Positions 44,709 through 53,668 of a DNA stretch of 64,000 nt are shown in pieces. The DNA comes from Muribaculaceae bacterium (lineage in GTDB: Bacteria; Bacteroidota; Bacteroidia; Bacteroidales; Muribaculaceae): NCBI GenBank assembly GCA_023665425.1, contig JAMPDX010000001.1:411025-475024 (forward strand). Reading direction: 5' to 3'. A program made the position numbers and the translations under genes. How positions within the stretch are numbered: the first letter of the stretch is position 1; every line of letters starts with the position of its first letter. The notes under the pieces are model-generated. The model did not search any database. It was not told where the DNA came from and saw only the letters and a program-made list of their open reading frames with translations.

Positions 44709-45866
44709 ATGAAGATTACAAAGTATTTAATGATTGGAGCTCTGGCACTCTTTGCCGCCAGCTGCTCTGACGACAATGACGAACCCAAGTCAAATGAGCT
44801 TTCTGCTAAGGAGCAAACCCTCCAGAAGGCTACTCGCGACTATGTAGACAACACAGTCCTCCCCACTTACAGCAAGATGGCTGATGCTGCTATCCGTATG
44901 CAAAAGCTCTGCCATGTGATGCAGGACAAGCACACTGCCGGCACTCTGACTGAGGCTGACATCAAGGCTGCAGGTGAAGCTTGGAAAGAAGCTCGCAAAT
45001 ACTGGGAGCTCAGCGAGGCATTCCTGTTCGGTCCCGCTGCCAACCACAACATCGACCCCCACATCGACTCATGGCCCTTGGATAAGGCTGCTATGGACAA
45101 CCTGCTCAATCAGATCCGCAACGGCAACAATTGGACTCTTGAGAACAATGGTGGATATGGCCTTATCGGTTTCCATGCTGTAGAGTATATGCTCTTTGAG
45201 CTCACAGCTGATGAGAACAGCTCAAAGGTACACTCAACAAATTATACTCCCGAGGAGATGGAATATCTCGTAGCAGTAGCCGATGACCTTTGCCAGCAGT
45301 GTGTATGCCTTGAGGCTTGCTGGGCCGGCACCGAGAACATCAGCGCCGAGAAGCAAGCTATACTGGAGGATGCCGAGCTCGACTATGGCGAGAACTATGG
45401 CTGGGAGATGAAGAACGCTCACCAGGCAGGCTCACGCTTCAAGACTTATCAGGAGTGTGCTGAGGAAATTATCCAAGGTTGCATCGACATCGCCGACGAG
45501 GTTGGTAACACTAAGATTGGTCGTCCTCACATCGGTTCTTCTCTCGAGGATAAGAACTATATCGAATCTCCCTACTCACTCAACTCTGTTGAAGACTTTG
45601 CCGACAACATCCGTTCCATCAAGAATGCTTACTGTGGTTCAAACAGCGGCGATGCTTCTGTGAGCGACTACATCAAGAGTGTTAATGCTTCCGTAGATGC
45701 CAATGTACGCAAATGCATCGACGATGCCATCGCAGCTATTGAGCTCATTCCCGAGCCCTTCGCCAAGAATGCTACCGGTCAGCTCAGCGAAACTGCCGTG
45801 AAAGCTGCAGGCGAAACCTTAGTAGAGGCTCTTGAAGAGGCTAATGCTGTAATTTCAAGACACTAA
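44709..45866 (+). CDS. imelysin (M75/EfeO-like) lipoprotein
   Basis: 385 residues. A lipoprotein signal ends at C19 (LALFAASCSDDND). The imelysin fold is supported by LSEAFLFGPAANHNIDPHID and by the family motif GxHxxE as G154-FHAV-E159 (IGFHAVEYMLF). Imelysins are periplasmic or lipid-anchored proteins tied to iron or haem handling and are often encoded next to di-haem oxidoreductases, as here. No proteolytic function should be assumed despite the peptidase M75 name. The next gene starts 30 bases after its stop. Confidence 0.92.
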   Translation: MKITKYLMIGALALFAASCSDDNDEPKSNELSAKEQTLQKATRDYVDNTVLPTYSKMADAAIRMQKLCHVMQDKHTAGTLTEADIKAAGEAWKEARKYWELSEAFLFGPAANHNIDPHIDSWPLDKAAMDNLLNQIRNGNNWTLENNGGYGLIGFHAVEYMLFELTADENSSKVHSTNYTPEEMEYLVAVADDLCQQCVCLEACWAGTENISAEKQAILEDAELDYGENYGWEMKNAHQAGSRFKTYQECAEEIIQGCIDIADEVGNTKIGRPHIGSSLEDKNYIESPYSLNSVEDFADNIRSIKNAYCGSNSGDASVSDYIKSVNASVDANVRKCIDDAIAAIELIPEPFAKNATGQLSETAVKAAGETLVEALEEANAVISRH

Positions 45867-45896
45867 ACCCCGCAAATAAACTTCCACCAACTATAA

Positions 45897-47543
45897 ATGA
45901 AAAGAAACTTATTTGTAACATCACTGATGCTCGCCGCTTTAGCGGTGGGCATCACGTCATGTTCTGACGACAAGATTGTCGACGAGAAAGACAAGAACAA
46001 GACAGAAATGCCCGACTGGTACTATGCCGGTGGTGAGCTTGGCACAACCATGTTGGCTACCACCAACGTGTATGAGCAACCCTCTCCGGCAGTAGAGCAA
46101 CAGGGTTTCTATCAATCCTTCAAGAATGGTGAGGCCCTCTTTGAGAAGCCCTTCATGGCCAATCAGGAAGGTGTGCGATGCGGTTTGGGTCCGGTGTATA
46201 TCCGCACCTCATGCCAGCACTGTCACCCCAATTACGGACACGGTACTCGTGTGCCCGAGGGTTCCTTCAAGACTAATGATATAGGCAACGGTTGTCTCCT
46301 GGTAGTCTATGATCCCGCAACTGATGCCTATGTCACATGGCTTGCAGGTATGCCTCAGAGCCACGCCATAGCCCCTTTCAAAGCTCCTCTGGATGAGTCT
46401 AAAATCAAAGTGCATTGGGTAAATGCCACTGACGAATGGGGTAATAAGTTTGACGATGGCGAGACATACGAGCTGCAGTATCCCGAGGTGACTATGCCCA
46501 AAGATGCCATCTACGTGGTTAATCAAGGCTATCAACTCCCCGGTGACTATGCTGTGAAGTTGGAGTCTACTATCGGTATCTATGGCACAGGTCTGCTTGA
46601 TGCCATCAACGAGGCTGACATACTGGCTCAATATCAGAAGGAGGAAGCTGACGGCTATATGCCTAATGGCCTCAACAAAGCCTTCTATAGCGGCGGCACA
46701 TGGAACTCCATGTATGCTAACACTGTTCAAGGTGACGGTACCCCGTATGTACGCCGATATACATACGCACTCTCACGTGGTCCGCTGCAGGATGCTGCCG
46801 GTGCAAATGCCATTTGGAACATTACCAATGTTACCCGTTCAGACCGTCGTTATCACTACCTCGACGCTGCAGGCACCTACGCAAAGTATTCTGCCAAAGA
46901 CCCTGACGTTCAGGCCGGATTTGAGCAATATATCAAACGCATTGATCCCAACCACAAACATCCCACTTACTGGGAAGGCACAATGGAGGAGCGTATTCTC
47001 GCGTATCTGAACGACAAGAATCTTGATGCCGAGATGACAGATGATGAGTACACTGACCTCATGGTATGGCACCGCGGTCTCGCCGTGCCGGCTGTGCGCG
47101 ATATTGATGACCCCGATGTGCGCCGCGGTAAAGAGCTATTTGCCCAGATAGGTTGTGACTATTGCCACCGTCCGAGTTGGAAGACCGGCGCTGATAACAT
47201 TGCCGACCCCGCCAAGTTCTTCAAGAACGGAGACCTGCCCCGCTATCCTTATCAGACCATATGGCCCTATACCGATATGGTGCAGCATAAACTACACATG
47301 GCAAACGATATACGTACCGGTTGGTGTCGCACTACTCCGTTATGGGGACGTGGTCTGCATCAGAAAGTGACCGGCAGCGCTACTGCCGACCGTATGCATG
47401 ACTGCCGCGCACGCACTACAATGGAGGCTATCATGTGGCATGGCTACTCTGCTCAGAGCGATGCCCGCCGCAGTGTGGAGCTCTTCCGCAAGCTTCCCAA
47501 AAAGGATCGCGATGCAATCATTCGCTTCGTAGACGCCATCTAA
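45897..47543 (+). CDS. di-haem oxidoreductase (DHOR/DUF1111) lipoprotein
   Basis: 548 residues with a lipoprotein signal ending at C22 (LAVGITSCSDDK). Two c-type haem sites are visible, CQHCH at residues 106-110 (YIRTSCQHCHPNYGHG) and CDYCH at 420-424 (AQIGCDYCHRPSW), fitting the DHOR/thiol-oxidoreductase family related to MauG-type peroxidases. It would take part in periplasmic electron transfer or oxidation. It follows the imelysin gene by 30 bases, and the cytochrome c maturation gene comes next, which fits the need to attach haem. A GC-rich hairpin (47560-47589) lies just after the stop. Confidence 0.92.
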   Translation: MKRNLFVTSLMLAALAVGITSCSDDKIVDEKDKNKTEMPDWYYAGGELGTTMLATTNVYEQPSPAVEQQGFYQSFKNGEALFEKPFMANQEGVRCGLGPVYIRTSCQHCHPNYGHGTRVPEGSFKTNDIGNGCLLVVYDPATDAYVTWLAGMPQSHAIAPFKAPLDESKIKVHWVNATDEWGNKFDDGETYELQYPEVTMPKDAIYVVNQGYQLPGDYAVKLESTIGIYGTGLLDAINEADILAQYQKEEADGYMPNGLNKAFYSGGTWNSMYANTVQGDGTPYVRRYTYALSRGPLQDAAGANAIWNITNVTRSDRRYHYLDAAGTYAKYSAKDPDVQAGFEQYIKRIDPNHKHPTYWEGTMEERILAYLNDKNLDAEMTDDEYTDLMVWHRGLAVPAVRDIDDPDVRRGKELFAQIGCDYCHRPSWKTGADNIADPAKFFKNGDLPRYPYQTIWPYTDMVQHKLHMANDIRTGWCRTTPLWGRGLHQKVTGSATADRMHDCRARTTMEAIMWHGYSAQSDARRSVELFRKLPKKDRDAIIRFVDAI

Positions 47544-47559
47544 GAGCCCATTTCATACA

Positions 47560-47589
47560 GGCTGCAGCAAAGTGAAATTTGCTGTAGCC
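47560..47589 (+). other. intercistronic hairpin between DHOR and Ccs genes
   Basis: GGCTGCAGCAAA (47560-47571) pairs with TTTGCTGTAGCC (47578-47589) with one G-T wobble and a 6-base loop. There is no T run, so it is more likely an mRNA-processing or attenuation element than a full terminator. Confidence 0.5.
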
Positions 47590-47604
47590 ACCAATTAACC
47601 TAAT

Positions 47605-49515
47605 ATGTTACGTAAACCCTTCACTCTGCTGATACATATAGCATTAGCTGTCATCATAATTGGTGCTCTCGTCACCCACTTCTGTGGTATACAAGGTGAA
47701 GTGACTCTGCCTGTAAGTGGCCAAACTACTAATAAATTTATCAAATCATCCGGCCCGGGTGATGCTCACTTCCCGTTCACAATAAGACTTGAAGATACCG
47801 ATATTGATTTTTACCCCGGCACCACAACCCCCATGGACTTCCACAGCACTCTGGAGGTGGCAGGCCAAACAATTTCTGTGTCAATGAACAAGGTGGGTGA
47901 GTACCAAGGCTGGCGATTTTATCAGTCCGGAATAGCACCCGATAGTTCTACTCTCGCCGTCAGCTATGACCCATGGGGCACCGGCATCACCTATCTCGGC
48001 TACCTCCTCTTGGGGTTAGGTATGATCGGGTTCTTTTTCCAAAAGAAGACTGCATGGCGTGCGTTGCTTCATAAACGCGTCACACTTGGTGTTATGCTCC
48101 TGCTCGCTTGTAGCACGGCCTCAGCCGCTGACACCGATTTACCTTGCATGCAGCGTCCCTTGGCAGCCAATCTTGGCAAAGCATACGTTTATTGGAATGA
48201 CCGCATTTGCCCCATACAGACCATGGCTCATGATGTCACCTCCAAACTATATGGCTCAGGCTCGTATAAGGGTATGACACCCGAGCAGGTACTCAGCGGT
48301 TGGCTTTTTTATTATGACATCTGGGAGCGCGACTATAATGCGACACACACAGAATATGCCGTGCCCGAAGATCCGCAACATCTCACCAAAAAGGAGAAGA
48401 CCGAGGCCGAGCGTCGCGCCCTCATACGCTGGCTTGGCACCGGCGAAGCCTTCAAGATATATCCCTACATAGCTGCTGATGGTCACACGGAATGGCTGTC
48501 GCTCACCGGGCGCCGTCCATCGCAGATGTCGCTTGAGCAATGGACATTCATGCAGACTACAATGAGCCATATGAAGGAGTTGCTCATGCATGGTAAGAAC
48601 ATCGAAGCAAATGAGTTGATAACATCTTTGATAGAAGGTCAGCGAAAGTATGCCGGTGTGGCAAACCTCCCCTCAGAAGCCAAGATGCAGGCCGAGCGCA
48701 TCTATAACAATGCCTGCCGCCCTCTGTGGGCCGGTATTGTGGCTCTTATTCTTGCCGGCGTATACTTGTTTTTGGGTTTAAAAGAAAAGAGTGTGCGCAA
48801 AAGTTCACGCATCAGTTTGACCGGCATTTCATTGCTACTTTTCATCTATGTGGCAGCGATCATGGGGCTGTTGTGGTGGATAGGCAATCATTTGCCCCTC
48901 TCCAATGGCCCCGAGACAATGATGTTTATGTCGTTAGCGGCATTGCTTGGGGCAGTAATTTGTCGCGGATATACTCTCAAAGGTGCGTTGACAGCTGTAG
49001 GTGCCATGGCTATGTTTGTAGCAGCAATGGCCGGCAAGACCCCACAGATTGGTGCGTTGATGCCCGTGTTGGCAAGCCCGCTGCTATCAGTACACGTTAT
49101 GCTCGTGATGACATCATACGTCCTGTTCATGCTCATGGCTATATTGTCCTGTGTAGGGCTATGCAGCAAGGAGGTTGACAAGCAAGAGCAATTGAGTCGC
49201 ACTAATCGCATTATTCTTCTGCCTGCAGTCTTCCTGTTGGCTGCCGGCATTTTTGTCGGTGCTGTATGGGCTAACCAGTCATGGGGACGCTATTGGGGTT
49301 GGGATCCTAAAGAAACATGTGCTTTAATCACACTCATTATATATTCCGTGCCATTGCACTGGGCTGTCCCAAAATCAAAGCTGTTCCCCGTAAATCTGAG
49401 CTGCTTGCGCAAGCCGCGCATACTGCACATCTATCTATTGGTAGCTATACTATCGGTACTGTTTACCTACTTCGGCGCCAACTATTTGTTGCCCGGCCTT
49501 CACAGCTACGCCTGA
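47605..49515 (+). CDS. cytochrome c biogenesis protein (ResB/CcsA-type fusion)
   Basis: 636 residues. The N-terminal third has a ResB-like part (first helix IHIALAVIIIGALVTHFCGI; MNKVGEYQGWRFYQSG; helix TYLGYLLLGLGMIGFFFQ). A long extracytoplasmic region (about 175-370) follows, then a CcsA/CcmF-type membrane domain with the haem-handling WWD segment VWANQSWGRYWGWDPKE (about residues 553-570). System II proteins of this kind carry haem across the membrane and attach it to CxxCH motifs. Its place after the two-haem DHOR gene suggests service to that protein. It ends 2 bases from the convergent MATE gene. Confidence 0.92.
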   Translation: MLRKPFTLLIHIALAVIIIGALVTHFCGIQGEVTLPVSGQTTNKFIKSSGPGDAHFPFTIRLEDTDIDFYPGTTTPMDFHSTLEVAGQTISVSMNKVGEYQGWRFYQSGIAPDSSTLAVSYDPWGTGITYLGYLLLGLGMIGFFFQKKTAWRALLHKRVTLGVMLLLACSTASAADTDLPCMQRPLAANLGKAYVYWNDRICPIQTMAHDVTSKLYGSGSYKGMTPEQVLSGWLFYYDIWERDYNATHTEYAVPEDPQHLTKKEKTEAERRALIRWLGTGEAFKIYPYIAADGHTEWLSLTGRRPSQMSLEQWTFMQTTMSHMKELLMHGKNIEANELITSLIEGQRKYAGVANLPSEAKMQAERIYNNACRPLWAGIVALILAGVYLFLGLKEKSVRKSSRISLTGISLLLFIYVAAIMGLLWWIGNHLPLSNGPETMMFMSLAALLGAVICRGYTLKGALTAVGAMAMFVAAMAGKTPQIGALMPVLASPLLSVHVMLVMTSYVLFMLMAILSCVGLCSKEVDKQEQLSRTNRIILLPAVFLLAAGIFVGAVWANQSWGRYWGWDPKETCALITLIIYSVPLHWAVPKSKLFPVNLSCLRKPRILHIYLLVAILSVLFTYFGANYLLPGLHSYA

Positions 49516-49517
49516 TA

Positions 49518-50852
49518 TTAGGAAATAGCCGTATTTTGCCCAAAAATCTTATGGACAGCATTACGGTAAAGGGAGCCCAGAGCGATGCTGCGAATTAGCA
49601 GATATGACAGGAATGCGGCCCACAGCATATTGTTGGCTTCTATTGGGCCATATTCTGTCTGCACTACCATATTAAACAAGAAGAATATCGCAGTGCCGCA
49701 AGCAGTGGCTATCAACATCAATCGGGTAGCAGTGAGACCTATGTACATACCATCGTAGATAAACGCGGCCACTGTGATGCACGGCATCATGATCAGCCAT
49801 ATATGGTATTCATCTATACCGGCAAGCACATCTGCCTCTGTGGTAATGAAGTGGCATATTTGGGGCCAAAACAGGGCATATAATGATGTAAACAGGACAG
49901 CCATTGCCACTGCCCACAGAGATAAAGCGTGTTCCACCCTGCGCAACATGCCATGGTCGCGACTGCCTACACATCTGCCCGTTAAAGCCTCTGCACTGAA
50001 GGCAAACCCATCCATGAAATAGGAGAAGAACATGAAGAATTGCATCATCACCGCATTGACTGCGAGTGTTAGTGACCCGGATTTTGCACCGAAAGCTGTC
50101 ATACCAAGGCTCACAGACATTATGCACATTGACCGGAGGAAGATGTCTGAATTTACTCTAAAAAAGCGCCCTTTTCCTCTGAGAGTGAATACCTCACGAA
50201 GCGAGCTTAACGGCAACTTCCCCTTGTTGAAATATTTGACCATCAACAATGCCAATATGAAGCCCAACCAGTTAGCCAGACATGTGCCTATGGCTGTGCC
50301 TTTGAACCCGTAATGGCATGCAAATACCAAGACAACACTCAGCACAATATTCACCACGTTGGTAAATATCGCTATTATCATGGGATAGGTGCTCGACTGC
50401 ATACCCAAAAACCATCCACTCACTGCCATGGTGCCCAATACTGCCGGCATGCTCCATATCATGATGTGGAAATATTCCCCGGCAAGAGTGGTAACTGCCG
50501 TATCCGGAGATATAATCTTCAGTAACAGCCAAGCCATAGGTATCTGCAACAGCATCAACAGTAGGCCTAACAACAGACCTAAAGCGAGTGAGCTGCTGAA
50601 CAATTCATGTTGACGTCTCACATCCTTGGCTCCGTATGCTTGAGCTGTCATACCGGATGTACCTGCACGCAAAAAGCCGAAACACCATAGCATCACGTTA
50701 ATCATCATGGTGCCAACAGATATTGACGCCAGATATATTTCGGACCCCAAATGGCCCGATATGGTGGTGTCAGCAAGCCCCAATAATGGTACTGTGATAT
50801 TGCTCACAATTGCCGGGATTGCTATCCTGAAAATTTCTCGATTGATATTCAC
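49518..50852 (-). CDS. MATE family efflux transporter
   Basis: 444 residues with twelve hydrophobic helices, in the DinF-like branch of MATE exporters, which expel drugs or metabolites using Na+ or H+. Typical segments are RIAIPAIVSNITVPLLGLAD, TTISGHLGSEIYLASISVG and RAGTSGMTAQAYGAKD. The start is a GTG at 50852 (MNINREIFRIA); no ATG is available nearby. The -7 box TAATTTTG on the minus strand (50857-50864) lies only 4 bases before this codon, so the mRNA would be leaderless or nearly so. It diverges from ispE and converges with the Ccs gene. Confidence 0.93.
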   Translation of the reverse strand: MNINREIFRIAIPAIVSNITVPLLGLADTTISGHLGSEIYLASISVGTMMINVMLWCFGFLRAGTSGMTAQAYGAKDVRRQHELFSSSLALGLLLGLLLMLLQIPMAWLLLKIISPDTAVTTLAGEYFHIMIWSMPAVLGTMAVSGWFLGMQSSTYPMIIAIFTNVVNIVLSVVLVFACHYGFKGTAIGTCLANWLGFILALLMVKYFNKGKLPLSSLREVFTLRGKGRFFRVNSDIFLRSMCIMSVSLGMTAFGAKSGSLTLAVNAVMMQFFMFFSYFMDGFAFSAEALTGRCVGSRDHGMLRRVEHALSLWAVAMAVLFTSLYALFWPQICHFITTEADVLAGIDEYHIWLIMMPCITVAAFIYDGMYIGLTATRLMLIATACGTAIFFLFNMVVQTEYGPIEANNMLWAAFLSYLLIRSIALGSLYRNAVHKIFGQNTAIS

Positions 50853-50856
50853 GTCG

Positions 50857-50893
50857 CAAAATTACGAAATTATATGGAAAAATTGTAATTTTG
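50857..50893. promoter_or_regulatory. mirror-symmetric divergent promoters of the MATE gene and ispE
   Basis: CAAAATTAC (50857-50865) and GTAATTTTG (50885-50893) form a perfect inverted repeat (10 bp with flanking G/C). Each arm is the TAATTTTG -7 box of one gene, and the TTAC at its end stands at the -33 position of the opposite gene, 20 bases away. Both start codons lie 4 bases beyond their -7 box. Confidence 0.75.
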
Positions 50894-50897
50894 CAGT

Positions 50898-51749
50898 ATG
50901 ATAAAGTTTGTAAATGCAAAAATAAATCTTGGGCTCAATGTGCTCAGGAAGCGCCCGGACGGATATCACGATTTATCTACTGTATTCTATCCTGTTGGTA
51001 CATTGGCCGGTACACCCTCTGACCCGGGAAGCCTGTCGGATATCTTGGATATAGTGCCCGACACGAAAGACTCCATTGAGATGACCGGCTCACAGCTTGA
51101 CTGTGCCCCCGAGGATAACCTCGTATGGCGTGCCTTGCAATTATATCGCAGCCATAATGACAGCCTGCCCCCGGTGAGCATCCGGTTGGATAAACATCTC
51201 CCATCGCAGGCCGGTTTGGGGGGTGGCTCTGCCGATGCTTCATTTACACTTATTACGCTAAACGAATTGGCTGAGCGGCCACTTACTCAATCTGAGCTTT
51301 TGCAAATGGCGCTCAGTCTCGGTGCCGATTGCCCTTTCTTCATCATCAACACCCCATGTTTGGCTTCGGGAGTGGGTGAGCAGCTTCAACCGATAGATCT
51401 AAATTTGAGTGGCTTTTGGCTTGCTGTGGTTAAGCCCAAAGAGGATATAAGCACTGGTCAGGCTTTCAAATATGTTACACCAAAAGAGTCCGATGTGCCT
51501 ATAAGCCGAATTATTAATTACCCAATCGGCGAGTGGCGAGAATTGTTGGTCAATGACTTCGAGACCTCAATGTTTCACCTGCATCCCTCCCTGCGATGGC
51601 TAAAGCAATATCTATATGAACAGGGAGCCCTCTATGCCTCTATGAGTGGGAGTGGGTCATCATTCTATGGTATATATCCCGACCTCATATCAGCACAAAG
51701 GGCATGCGCAAATGCTCCTGTGGCATACGCCTCGGTAGCAAAGCTTTAA
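50898..51749 (+). CDS. ispE: 4-diphosphocytidyl-2-C-methyl-D-erythritol kinase
   Basis: 283 residues, GHMP kinase family. It phosphorylates CDP-methylerythritol in the MEP route to isoprenoids. Motifs: AKINLGLNVLRKRPDGYHDL (substrate binding), the GHMP ATP loop LPSQAGLGGGSADASF and the C-terminal SMSGSGSSFYGIY. The ATG at 50898 lies 4 bases after a TAATTTTG box, which predicts a leaderless or very short leader mRNA. It converges with the malic enzyme gene; the stops are one base apart. Confidence 0.96.
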   Translation: MIKFVNAKINLGLNVLRKRPDGYHDLSTVFYPVGTLAGTPSDPGSLSDILDIVPDTKDSIEMTGSQLDCAPEDNLVWRALQLYRSHNDSLPPVSIRLDKHLPSQAGLGGGSADASFTLITLNELAERPLTQSELLQMALSLGADCPFFIINTPCLASGVGEQLQPIDLNLSGFWLAVVKPKEDISTGQAFKYVTPKESDVPISRIINYPIGEWRELLVNDFETSMFHLHPSLRWLKQYLYEQGALYASMSGSGSSFYGIYPDLISAQRACANAPVAYASVAKL

Positions 51750-51750
51750 C

Positions 51751-53109
51751 CTATTGGTTTAAAGTGAGTGCGGCAGCAGCATCGCGTTGTTGTTTGATGA
51801 CTTGCTCTATGGCTTGGAACTCGCGGTTCTCCTCTCTGAGCATTGCCGTCAAGCCCTTCTTATAAGCATAAAAATCATCGATATTATGGCGTGCCACACC
51901 ACTTTCCATGGCTGCCTTAGCCACAGCTGAGGATACATTAGGCAGCAGTCTTGGGTCGAAGGCTGTCGGCAGAATGTACTCAGGGCCAAATTTTATTTCA
52001 CCCTCGCAGTGATAAGCCTTGCATACCTCCTCAGGCACATCTTCATGAGCCAGGGCGGCTATAGCATAGACAGCAGCATGCTTCATCTCCTCATTGATGC
52101 TCTTGGCGTGTGTGTCGAGTGCGCCCCTGAACAGATAGGGGAAGCAGAGCACATTGTTTATCTGGTTGGGATAGTCACTTCTCCCCGTCGCGAATATCAG
52201 GTCTATGCGAGCAGCCTTGGCCTCGCTGTATGAGATTTCGGGGTCAGGATTAGCCAAAGCAAACACTATGGGCTTTGGAGCCATCGACTGCACCATTTCG
52301 CGTGTGACAGTGTCCTTGACAGACAGCCCCAGGAAGACATCGGCATCCACCATAGCCTCCGCTAATGTAGATATGTCCCTACCGGTGGCGAATTTTGCCT
52401 TGATGGGGGTAAGACGCGGATTTCCACGACGTATCACACCTTTGGAATCGCACATCACGATGTTCTCCTGCTTCATGCCCAGGCTTATAAGCATATTTGT
52501 ACAAGCCACGGCAGCAGAGCCGGCTCCATTGACCACCATCCTAACATCTTCTATCCTTTTGCCTTGCAGTTCCAGTGCGTTAATCATTCCGGCAGCTGTG
52601 ACAATAGCAGTGCCATGCTGGTCATCATGCATCACCGGTATGTCGCAAGCAGCCTTGATACGCCTCTCAATCTCGAAACATTCCGGAGCTTTGATGTCCT
52701 CAAGATTAATACCTCCGAAAGTGGGAGCCATAGCTTTTACTGTGCGCACAAACTCATCTACATCCGTGGTGTCGAGCTCAATGTCTATAGAGTTGAGCCC
52801 GCCGAATATCTTGAATAAGAATGCTTTACCCTCCATTACCGGCTTAGCAGCCAACGCGCCTATGTTGCCAAGGCCGAGCACAGCGGTGCCGTTTGAGATA
52901 ACAGCCACCAGGTCACCCTTCCCTGTATAAAGCCATGCATCCTCAGGATTATCCTTGATAGCTTCACAAGGGTAAGCCACACCGGGAGAATATGCCAGAC
53001 TCAGGTCTCGTTGTGTAGAATAAGGTTTTGAGGGCATTATCTCTATTTTGCCCGGAAATGGATATTCATGATAGGCCAGAGCAGCCTCGCGTGTGATTTG
53101 CTTTTTCAT
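51751..53109 (-). CDS. malic enzyme, short form without phosphotransacetylase domain
   Basis: 452 residues from ATG 53107-53109 (MKKQITREAALAYHEYPFPG). It oxidatively decarboxylates malate to pyruvate with NAD(P). Motifs are SLAYSPGVAYPCEAI, the catalytic YTGKGDLVAVISNGTAVLG, VMHDDQHGTAIVTAA (metal site) and the nucleotide loop VVNGAGSAAVACTNM. MaeB-type enzymes, including those I recall from Bacteroides, often carry a further ~320-residue phosphotransacetylase-like domain; here the protein stops after a short tail (QQRDAAAALTLNQ). A 27-base in-frame extension upstream is not favoured. Cofactor preference is not settled. Confidence 0.94.
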   Translation of the reverse strand: MKKQITREAALAYHEYPFPGKIEIMPSKPYSTQRDLSLAYSPGVAYPCEAIKDNPEDAWLYTGKGDLVAVISNGTAVLGLGNIGALAAKPVMEGKAFLFKIFGGLNSIDIELDTTDVDEFVRTVKAMAPTFGGINLEDIKAPECFEIERRIKAACDIPVMHDDQHGTAIVTAAGMINALELQGKRIEDVRMVVNGAGSAAVACTNMLISLGMKQENIVMCDSKGVIRRGNPRLTPIKAKFATGRDISTLAEAMVDADVFLGLSVKDTVTREMVQSMAPKPIVFALANPDPEISYSEAKAARIDLIFATGRSDYPNQINNVLCFPYLFRGALDTHAKSINEEMKHAAVYAIAALAHEDVPEEVCKAYHCEGEIKFGPEYILPTAFDPRLLPNVSSAVAKAAMESGVARHNIDDFYAYKKGLTAMLREENREFQAIEQVIKQQRDAAAALTLNQ

Positions 53110-53285
53110 AGTATACCAAGTTTTATAATAAAACACCCCAAGAGTTTTAAAGTTTAATAATGTGCAGGTCTTAAACCCATTTCTGCAAAATGAACTATTT
53201 GGCCTTGTTAACGTTTTATAAGTGTCAGCTTTGGGCTATTTTGCCATGGCTGATTAAAGAATGAAACTATTAAACTTGGTTTACT

Positions 53286-53582
53286 ATGGAAAAATTTGTT
53301 GATATAATTAATGCCGACAAGCCGGTATTGGTAGACTTCTTCGCTACATGGTGTGGCCCCTGCAAGATGATGCATCCCATACTTGAGGAGTTAAGCGGCA
53401 AGCTGGGCGATAAAGCTCGTATCTTGACCGTGGATATAGATAAGAATCAAGCACTTGCAGCTCAATATAATGTGAGGTCAGTGCCTACCCTGATGATATT
53501 CAAGGGTGGAGAGCTTAAGTGGCGCACGTCCGGTGTCACCTCAGCTGCTGACCTCGAGGCAGAAATTGCCAAATACTATTAA
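53286..53582 (+). CDS. trxA: thioredoxin
   Basis: 98 residues, a single thioredoxin fold with the active site W22-C23-G24-P25-C26 (FFATWCGPCKMMHP) and the cis-proline segment VRSVPTLMIFKGG. No signal peptide, so it is the cytoplasmic disulphide reductant. It is slightly shorter than E. coli TrxA. It stands alone and is closed by the terminator at 53613-53644. Confidence 0.96.
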   Translation: MEKFVDIINADKPVLVDFFATWCGPCKMMHPILEELSGKLGDKARILTVDIDKNQALAAQYNVRSVPTLMIFKGGELKWRTSGVTSAADLEAEIAKYY

Positions 53583-53612
53583 ATGAGCAACAAATTCTCA
53601 CACCTTTTATAG

Positions 53613-53644
53613 AAGCCACCGCGGCATCTCACGGTGGCTTTTAT
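53613..53644 (+). terminator. intrinsic terminator after trxA
   Basis: Stem AAGCCACCG/CGGTGGCTT (53613-53621 with 53632-53640), 10-base loop, T run. Confidence 0.88.
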
Positions 53645-53668
53645 AATATCCACACATTCTAAAACCCC

